DNA from: Oscillospiraceae bacterium
GTDB lineage: Bacteria > Bacillota > Clostridia > Oscillospirales > Ruminococcaceae
DNA: 6,102 nt
Assembly (NCBI GenBank): GCA_900768735.1
Contig: CAAGDZ010000166.1
Span: 1 to 6,102 of the forward strand
Direction: 5' to 3'
Positions 1 through 4,248 of the stretch are shown one piece after another. Under the pieces are notes generated by a model, which saw only the letters and a list, made by a program, of their open reading frames with translations, made no database searches and was not told the origin of the DNA. How positions within the stretch are numbered: the stretch's first letter is position 1; every line of letters starts with the position of its first letter. A program made the position numbers and the translations under genes.

Positions 1-4
1 ACGC

Positions 5-35
5 TTTCGGAGAGCCGATTCGAGGCTCTCCGAAA
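5..35. repeat. Perfect 12-bp palindrome (stem-loop)
   Basis: The arms TTTCGGAGAGCC (5-16) and GGCTCTCCGAAA (24-35) are exact inverted complements around a 7-nt loop. On the plus strand the stem is followed by CTTATAAAAA, and on the minus strand by GCGT at the window edge, so it is not a canonical intrinsic terminator in either direction. It could be the 3' hairpin of a gene beyond the left edge, an RNA-stabilising hairpin, or a copy of a dispersed palindromic element. The window alone cannot decide. Confidence 0.7.
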
Positions 36-119
36 CTTATAAAAACAGCAAAGTTTAAAATAAGACCAATTATTTGAAAAATTTGCGTTTTTGCGGTGCG
101 TGGGTTTATCGACAGTCTG

Positions 120-144
120 GAGCCGCCCGATATTCGGGCGGCTC
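120..144 (-). terminator. Strong GC-rich stem-loop after spoIVA, possible U-less terminator
   Basis: The arms GAGCCGCCCGA and TCGGGCGGCTC form an 11-bp perfect stem with a 3-nt loop (131-133), lying 51 nt past the spoIVA stop codon. In the direction of spoIVA transcription the stem is followed by CAGACTGTC, with no U-run. It is therefore a plausible transcript-end or RNA-protecting structure but not a textbook intrinsic terminator. The stem is seen directly; the terminator role is inferred only from its place after the last gene of the operon. Confidence 0.5.
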
Positions 145-195
145 GAAGCTTTATGTACTTAAATGGGCATCTTTACGCGACAGCCCCTTTTTACG

Positions 196-1671
196 TCAGA
201 GTATGAGGCAGATAAGACCGTTGCAGCCGTCATTTATAATCCTCTGGATAGCCTCCTGAAGCTTAGCCCTTGCATCAGCGGGCATACGGTTCAGCTTGTT
301 GTGAAGTCCCTCGTTTACAAGCTCGTGGAGCGATTTGCCGAAAATGTTGCTCTCCCATATCTTGGTCGGATTTTCCTCAAACTCGTTAAGCAGGTATCTC
401 ACCAGATCCTCGGACTGCTTTTCGCTTCCGACTATCGGGCTTACCTCGGTATTGATATTTGCAAGCATCATGTGTACCGACGGTGCCGATGCCTTCAGCC
501 TTATGCCGTATTTTCCGCCCTGCTTTACTATCTCGGGTTCTTCAAGGATCAGCTCCTCAAGTCCCGGCATCACAATGCCGTAACCCGTCTGCTGAACCTC
601 GTCAAGTGCCGCCTTTACCTTTTCGTACTTTTTCTTGATTGCCGCAAGCTCAATCATACATGGCATAAGGTCGCTCTCATCGGTAAGCTCCAGCCCCGTG
701 GTCTCACCCAGAATTTTATAGAATAAATCGTTGTTCAGATTTATCGTGATATACCCCGCACCGCTGCCGAGGTCAACTCTGTCAGCTGTACATGAGGTTA
801 TGCTCTCACAGCCGGACACGGCACAGGAAAAATTCTTGATGTCACCCATGCTCTTTACAGACTCGGCACACTCGCGGATAGCGCCGAAAATCTCCTTTTT
901 GAGCCAGTGCTCTCTTTCAAGGACGGTCAGCCACTTGGGTATCTTTATATTTATCTCCGCTACGGGAAATTCGAGCAGAACTGTCTTTAATATGCCCTTT
1001 ATATCCTCCTCGGTTATATCAAGGCAGTTTACCGGCGTCACCGCCTTGCCGTATTTCTCGCTTAATGATTTTGCGAGCTCCCTTGACTCATCGCTGTTCG
1101 GGTTCTGACAGTTGAGCAGAACGGTGAACGGCTTGTTTATCTCATTAAGCTCTGCGATGACGCGCTCCTCCGCCGCCTCGTATTCCTCGCGCGGAATGTC
1201 AGTTATACTGCCGTCGGTGGTTACTACAAGACCTATTGTACTGTGCTCGGTAATTACTTTATGCGTACCTACCTCAGCCGCCATATTGAACGGTATTTCT
1301 TCGTCAAACCACGGCGTCATAACCATGCGCGGTGCTTCGTTTTCGATATAGCCCTTTGCGCTCGGCACTATATATCCGACGCAGTCTATAAGGCGGACAT
1401 TCATGGAAATGCTGTCCTCGAGCGTGATGTTTACCGCTTCTTCCGGCACAAACTTAGGCTCGGTGGTCATTATTGTTTTTCCCGCAGCGGACTGCGGCAG
1501 CTCATCAACAGCGCGCTCTCTCCTGAAATCGTCCTTGATAGACGGCACAACAAGGGTGTTCATAAACTTGCTTATAAGTGTTGACTTTCCCGACCTTACC
1601 GGGCCTACCACTCCTATGTAGATATTGCCGTTGGTACGCGCGGATATATCTTTGTAAATAGATTCCGGCAT
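196..1671 (-). CDS. spoIVA: Stage IV sporulation protein A (spore coat basement ATPase)
   Basis: SpoIVA is a mother-cell protein that polymerises on the outer forespore membrane, driven by ATP hydrolysis, to make the platform on which the coat assembles. The 491-residue product is close to the roughly 492 of Bacillus subtilis and recognisable along its length. The N-terminal TRAFAC-type ATPase domain has a Walker A motif GPVRSGKST (residues 23-31, Lys29), the family signature DELPQSAAGKTIMTTEPKF (56-74) containing Thr69/Thr70 at the sensor-threonine position, and a Walker B-like LIDCVGY (94-100, Asp96). The C-terminal half carries the conserved KQTGYG/LEEPEI, RLKASAPS and EKQSEDLVRYL blocks and ends in a hydrophobic LICLIL tail, as in the family. 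The start at 1671 is preferred to an in-frame ATG at 1731 because AGGAG lies 5 nt before it and homologues begin here. It follows sipL by 72 nt on the same strand, probably in one operon. The identification is secure. Confidence 0.97.
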   Translation of the reverse strand: MPESIYKDISARTNGNIYIGVVGPVRSGKSTLISKFMNTLVVPSIKDDFRRERAVDELPQSAAGKTIMTTEPKFVPEEAVNITLEDSISMNVRLIDCVGYIVPSAKGYIENEAPRMVMTPWFDEEIPFNMAAEVGTHKVITEHSTIGLVVTTDGSITDIPREEYEAAEERVIAELNEINKPFTVLLNCQNPNSDESRELAKSLSEKYGKAVTPVNCLDITEEDIKGILKTVLLEFPVAEINIKIPKWLTVLEREHWLKKEIFGAIRECAESVKSMGDIKNFSCAVSGCESITSCTADRVDLGSGAGYITINLNNDLFYKILGETTGLELTDESDLMPCMIELAAIKKKYEKVKAALDEVQQTGYGIVMPGLEELILEEPEIVKQGGKYGIRLKASAPSVHMMLANINTEVSPIVGSEKQSEDLVRYLLNEFEENPTKIWESNIFGKSLHELVNEGLHNKLNRMPADARAKLQEAIQRIINDGCNGLICLIL

Positions 1672-1676
1672 AATTG

Positions 1677-1681
1677 CTCCT
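1677..1681 (-). promoter_or_regulatory. Ribosome binding site that fixes the spoIVA start
   Basis: AGGAG on the minus strand ends 5 nt before the ATG at 1671. It supports this start over the ATG 20 codons upstream, whose use would translate through both this site and the neighbouring stem-loop and add a basic 20-residue tail not expected in SpoIVA. Confidence 0.85.
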
Positions 1682-1685
1682 TTTC

Positions 1686-1723
1686 TCCGCACACGGTATT
1701 TTCTGCCCTTATTCCTGTGCGGA
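1686..1723 (-). promoter_or_regulatory. Stem-loop between sipL and spoIVA, next to the spoIVA ribosome binding site
   Basis: On the minus strand the arms TCCGCACA and TGTGCGGA form a perfect 8-bp stem with a 22-nt loop. The stem ends 4 nt before the AGGAG of spoIVA. The U-rich run lies before the stem, and GAAAAGGAG follows it, so it is not an intrinsic terminator for leftward transcription. It may influence translation of spoIVA or mark an RNA-processing point between the two cistrons. The stem is seen directly; any role is inference. Confidence 0.5.
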
Positions 1724-1743
1724 AAAAACAAGGGACCTGATAA

Positions 1744-3288
1744 TCAGACAATCGGGATAAGCAGCATTCCGCTTACCGCCGCTCCCTCCTCGATGCCGTT
1801 CTCGCTGAGAATTGCATCTGCCGAGGTATTATAATGCTTTGCTATGCTCCATACATCTTCGCTTGTATGGGCAAAGTAAAGCTTTAAGGAATAATCGTTC
1901 TGCTTTGCCTTTGGCGCTGACTCGTCAACCGTAATATCCTTTATTACATCGACGCTTCCGTTCTGATACAGACAGCCCTGCATGGAGATGCCTGCGCGTA
2001 TCTCGATGCTGTTGTCGCCGGTTATGCTGTAATCGGTAGAGGTAACCTGCAAAAACGGCTCGATACTGCTTTCGTGTGTAAGTCCCGTCACCTGCATGCT
2101 AAGCTCAAAAGGCAAGACCTTTTCAAGAAAGACGGGTACTCCGTCATTTATCCTCGCCAGCACCTGATAGGCCGCCTGACCGCTTACTATAAGCTCCTCG
2201 GCGGATTTTCCCTTGCAGGTTATGTTGCTAAGCTCACAGCGGCAGTCTATAACGCTTTCCGGCTCGCCCTCGGTGCACTCCACCTTTTCCTTTAAGGTGA
2301 GCGACTGGGAGATATAGCGGGGATTTGTCTCGGTTTTAAGCTGAACGGTGTTGAACGAGCTTTCAAAATCGGTCGAATACATATCCGTCACGGGATAAAT
2401 CGTTTCTTCAAGATTTGCCGAAACAAACGCCTCAACCGTAATTTCACAGCCGAATACGCGGTTTTCACCCTCGTCGGACTGCTTTACCGATAAATCGCAG
2501 GACAGGATATTAAGCTGTGCGTAGCAGGTATGCTTTTCGGTTATTCCGTCCACATCAATAATCTGACTGAGCGGAACATCCGCCTCCATTATTTCGGTGC
2601 GCGTTTCACCCTCGTACTCGGTGAGATATACCGCTTTCAGCTTTGCCTCGCCTTTGAGCACCACCTTATCCGCAATCACCTTGCAGTCGCCGACGGTGCT
2701 TACGCAGTCGCAGCTGATAACCGCCTTTACCCCGCCCTTTGCGTCAGACGCTTCAATATCCTCGCGTACTACAAACTGCTTTTCGGAGGTGATTTTTCTG
2801 CCGCCGTACAGTACCGGGGTTTTCTTTGTCTGCACTCCGTAGCCGCCCGCAGAGGTTATTATCTCGGCAAAGCGTCCGCAGCACGCCTTGATTTTAAGAC
2901 TTACCGCACCACGCACATCAAGCCGTCTGCCCGATACCGCCCTGCAGGTGCAGTAATCGGTTTTCGGGGTGATGATTACGCCGACATTCTCCGCCGCCTT
3001 TGGCAGATCTATCGTCTTTGAATAGGTGTACCTGTGCTCGACGCAGTTTAAATTGTTGCTGTTTTCGCTTAGATACAGCGCCGTTATGTACACTATGCCG
3101 TCGCAGATGAGCTTATCTCCAGAAATGTTGTAGGAAACGATTTTCGGCTTCAGCGTACATTTGAGTATTTTGAAAATATCCGGATAGTAGTCCGGCAGAA
3201 TGTAGTCAAACTCTACACCCTGTTCAGCCTGCCCGTCGTATATTACTTCGCTGACATAAACAGGCTCTCTTGTTATCGTTAAATCCAT
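1744..3288 (-). CDS. sipL: SipL-like SpoIVA-interacting spore coat morphogenetic protein (DUF3794 + LysM)
   Basis: The 514-residue product has the architecture of Clostridioides difficile SipL, which binds SpoIVA and is needed for coat to localise around the forespore; it is the clostridial functional counterpart of SpoVID. Three beta-rich DUF3794 (SipL/SPOCS) repeats can be read at roughly 40-130, 185-285 and 335-435. A C-terminal LysM domain spans about 468-514 (YFAHTSEDVWSIAKHYN, then an LxENG-type turn and a final LLIPIV). In C. difficile the LysM domain contacts SpoIVA rather than acting mainly on cell wall. There is no signal peptide or membrane segment, fitting a mother-cell cytosolic protein. 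It has 18 cysteines, including CxC pairs at 113/115, 193/195 and 349/351. The ATG follows a full AAGGAGG. The gene sits 72 nt upstream of spoIVA and behind a sigma-E-like promoter, which supports the assignment. The family is secure; strict orthology to SipL is likely. Confidence 0.88.
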   Translation of the reverse strand: MDLTITREPVYVSEVIYDGQAEQGVEFDYILPDYYPDIFKILKCTLKPKIVSYNISGDKLICDGIVYITALYLSENSNNLNCVEHRYTYSKTIDLPKAAENVGVIITPKTDYCTCRAVSGRRLDVRGAVSLKIKACCGRFAEIITSAGGYGVQTKKTPVLYGGRKITSEKQFVVREDIEASDAKGGVKAVISCDCVSTVGDCKVIADKVVLKGEAKLKAVYLTEYEGETRTEIMEADVPLSQIIDVDGITEKHTCYAQLNILSCDLSVKQSDEGENRVFGCEITVEAFVSANLEETIYPVTDMYSTDFESSFNTVQLKTETNPRYISQSLTLKEKVECTEGEPESVIDCRCELSNITCKGKSAEELIVSGQAAYQVLARINDGVPVFLEKVLPFELSMQVTGLTHESSIEPFLQVTSTDYSITGDNSIEIRAGISMQGCLYQNGSVDVIKDITVDESAPKAKQNDYSLKLYFAHTSEDVWSIAKHYNTSADAILSENGIEEGAAVSGMLLIPIV

Positions 3289-3293
3289 ATAAT

Positions 3294-3300
3294 CCTCCTT
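3294..3300 (-). promoter_or_regulatory. Full-consensus Shine-Dalgarno of sipL
   Basis: AAGGAGG on the minus strand lies 5 nt before the ATG at 3288. It is the strongest ribosome binding site in the window and fixes the start, which also matches the conserved opening of DUF3794-LysM proteins. Confidence 0.9.
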
Positions 3301-3351
3301 TTAGCTGTGTTTCCTTTACAGCTTGCACTCTAAAGGTATTCGCCTTAACTC

Positions 3352-3379
3352 AATATATGTTTGTCACGGACATAATATG
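3352..3379 (-). promoter_or_regulatory. Predicted sigma-E (mother-cell) promoter for sipL-spoIVA
   Basis: On the minus strand a -35 element GCATATT (3380-3374) and a -10 element CATATATT (3359-3352) are separated by 14 nt between CATATT and CATATATT. The B. subtilis sigma-E consensus is roughly kmATATT, 14-15 nt, then CATACAnT, so the -35 matches fully and the -10 differs at one position. The expected transcription start near 3346-3344 would give a leader of about 57 nt before the sipL ATG. The elements are seen in the sequence; use by sigma-E is inferred from the match and from the sporulation genes downstream. Confidence 0.75.
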
Positions 3380-3413
3380 CGCCTGTACCGAAAGGATTTT
3401 TATTTTTGTACAG

Positions 3414-3447
3414 AAAAACGGCAGTACCGATAAAACGATACTGCCGT
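3414..3447 (-). terminator. Intrinsic terminator of the Clp-SDR transcription unit
   Basis: In minus-strand RNA, positions 3447-3436 pair with 3429-3418 in a 12-bp stem (nine perfect outer pairs, one G-U wobble, two inner pairs) around the hexaloop UUUUAU. It is followed directly by UUUUU (3418-3414, the first U being the last base of the stem) and then CUGU. It begins 34 nt after the stop codon of the reductase gene and ends about 34 nt before the sigma-E-like -35, so it separates the upstream unit from sipL-spoIVA. Confidence 0.85.
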
Positions 3448-3481
3448 GTTTAACCTTAAATCAACCGCAGAATATAAAATA

Positions 3482-4186
3482 TCAATAAAACCCACCGTCA
3501 ACTCCCAGCACCTGACCCGTCACAAAATCAGCGCCGGACAGATATTTTGCCGCCTTTGCCACATCAGACGGCAAGCCGAGCCTGCCGAGCGGAGTTTCCT
3601 CCGCAAGCGCTTTCAGCTCCTCCTGTGACAGATGTGCGTTGTTCATCGGACTGTCAATAACGCCCGGAGCTATGCAGTTTACTGTTATGCCCGACGGAGC
3701 AACCTCCTTTGCAAGCGCCTTTGTAAAGCCGATAAGTCCCGCCTTTACCGTAGAATAATGCACCTCGCAGGATGCGCCGTGTACTCCCCATACAGAAGAA
3801 ATGTTTATTATGCTCCCCTTTTTGCGGTGTATCATGTGCGGGAGCACCTCCTGCGTCATATTGAACGCGCCGGTCAGATGCACGTCTATCATGTTGTACC
3901 AGTCAAGCTCGGATATATCGGAAAACAGCTTTATCTGCGATATACCCGCGTTGTTTATCAGCACGTCTATTTTGCCGAAATCGGATATAATGCTGTTTAC
4001 CGCGGCGCTTACCTCTGCCCGTGATGATACATCGGCACGATAGCATTTACAGCCAAGCCTTTTTAAAAGCTCCCTCGCCTTATCCTCGGAGCTTTTGTAG
4101 ATTATTGCAACATCGCTGTCAGCCGCAAAAATTTCAGCCAATGCAGAGCCTATAGCTCCCGTACCGCCCGTTATTACAACCGCCAT
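3482..4186 (-). CDS. FabG-type SDR oxidoreductase, possibly EF-P 5-aminopentanone reductase (YmfI-like)
   Basis: This is a classical short-chain dehydrogenase/reductase of 234 residues with a Rossmann fold, predicted cytosolic. The cofactor motif TGGTGAIG is at 6-13, NNAG at 78-81, and the catalytic Ser131, Tyr144 and Lys148 (YSTVK) are present, as are PGVIDSPM (174-181) and a C-terminal VDGGF. The fourth catalytic position, Asn in E. coli FabG, appears to be His103 (DVHLTG). The block SSVWGVHGASCEVHYS resembles the WGxxGASCEVxYS pattern I associate with Firmicutes YmfI, which reduces the 5-aminopentanone group on elongation factor P; that specific role is inference, and a 3-oxoacyl-ACP or other ketone reductase is the alternative. 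A GGAAAGGG-type ribosome binding site lies 6 nt before the ATG. It starts 62 nt after the Clp gene on the same strand with no evident promoter between, so cotranscription is likely. An intrinsic terminator follows the stop. Confidence 0.9.
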   Translation of the reverse strand: MAVVITGGTGAIGSALAEIFAADSDVAIIYKSSEDKARELLKRLGCKCYRADVSSRAEVSAAVNSIISDFGKIDVLINNAGISQIKLFSDISELDWYNMIDVHLTGAFNMTQEVLPHMIHRKKGSIINISSVWGVHGASCEVHYSTVKAGLIGFTKALAKEVAPSGITVNCIAPGVIDSPMNNAHLSQEELKALAEETPLGRLGLPSDVAKAAKYLSGADFVTGQVLGVDGGFY

Positions 4187-4213
4187 ACCTTACCCTTTCC
4201 GCCTATACAAAGC

Positions 4214-4242
4214 GGAGCATTTTCACGCTATGAAAATGCTCC
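4214..4242 (-). terminator. Perfect stem-loop between the Clp and SDR genes, weak terminator or attenuator
   Basis: The arms GGAGCATTTTCA and TGAAAATGCTCC form a 12-bp perfect stem with a 5-nt loop, starting 6 nt after the Clp stop codon. In the direction of transcription it is followed by GCUUUGUAUAG, which is only weakly U-rich. It may cause partial termination, protect the 3' end of the Clp message, or tune relative expression of the reductase. The stem is certain; its strength as a terminator is not. Confidence 0.55.
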
Positions 4243-4248
4243 ATATTA

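Larger units (their letters stand above)
1..195. other. Non-coding region downstream of spoIVA
   Basis: No convincing gene is seen here on either strand. The stretch holds two separate perfect palindromes, listed individually, joined by an A+T-rich segment at about 36-105. Open frames entering it on the plus strand lie antisense to spoIVA and have no convincing ribosome binding site. No U-tract follows either palindrome on the minus strand, so the true 3' end of the spoIVA transcript is not obvious. A weak promoter-like arrangement for a gene further left cannot be excluded, but nothing convincing was found. Confidence 0.7.

Noticed and set aside
36..110. Possible housekeeping promoter on the minus strand in the A+T-rich stretch
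   Set aside because: The best -35/-10 pairs match only about four of six bases at each element and no downstream gene is visible to support it.
163..726. Long plus-strand open frame of 187 codons antisense to spoIVA
   Set aside because: It is a shadow of a highly conserved gene, has no convincing ribosome binding site and no recognisable domain.
1672..1731. In-frame N-terminal extension of spoIVA by 20 residues from an ATG at 1731
   Set aside because: The extension is strongly basic, unlike the family, would read through the intercistronic stem-loop and ribosome binding site, and has a poorer Shine-Dalgarno than the ATG at 1671.
2530..3021. Plus-strand open frame of 163 codons antisense to sipL
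   Set aside because: The composition is that of an antisense shadow, with no recognisable motif or good ribosome binding site.
3360..3373. SpoIIID-like TGACAA within the sigma-E spacer
   Set aside because: Only the core ACA and a few flanking bases fit the SpoIIID consensus; a match this short is not evidence.
3418..3455. The 3418-3447 stem as a terminator for plus-strand transcription
   Set aside because: On the plus strand it is followed by GTTTAACC, not a U-run, and no plus-strand gene precedes it.
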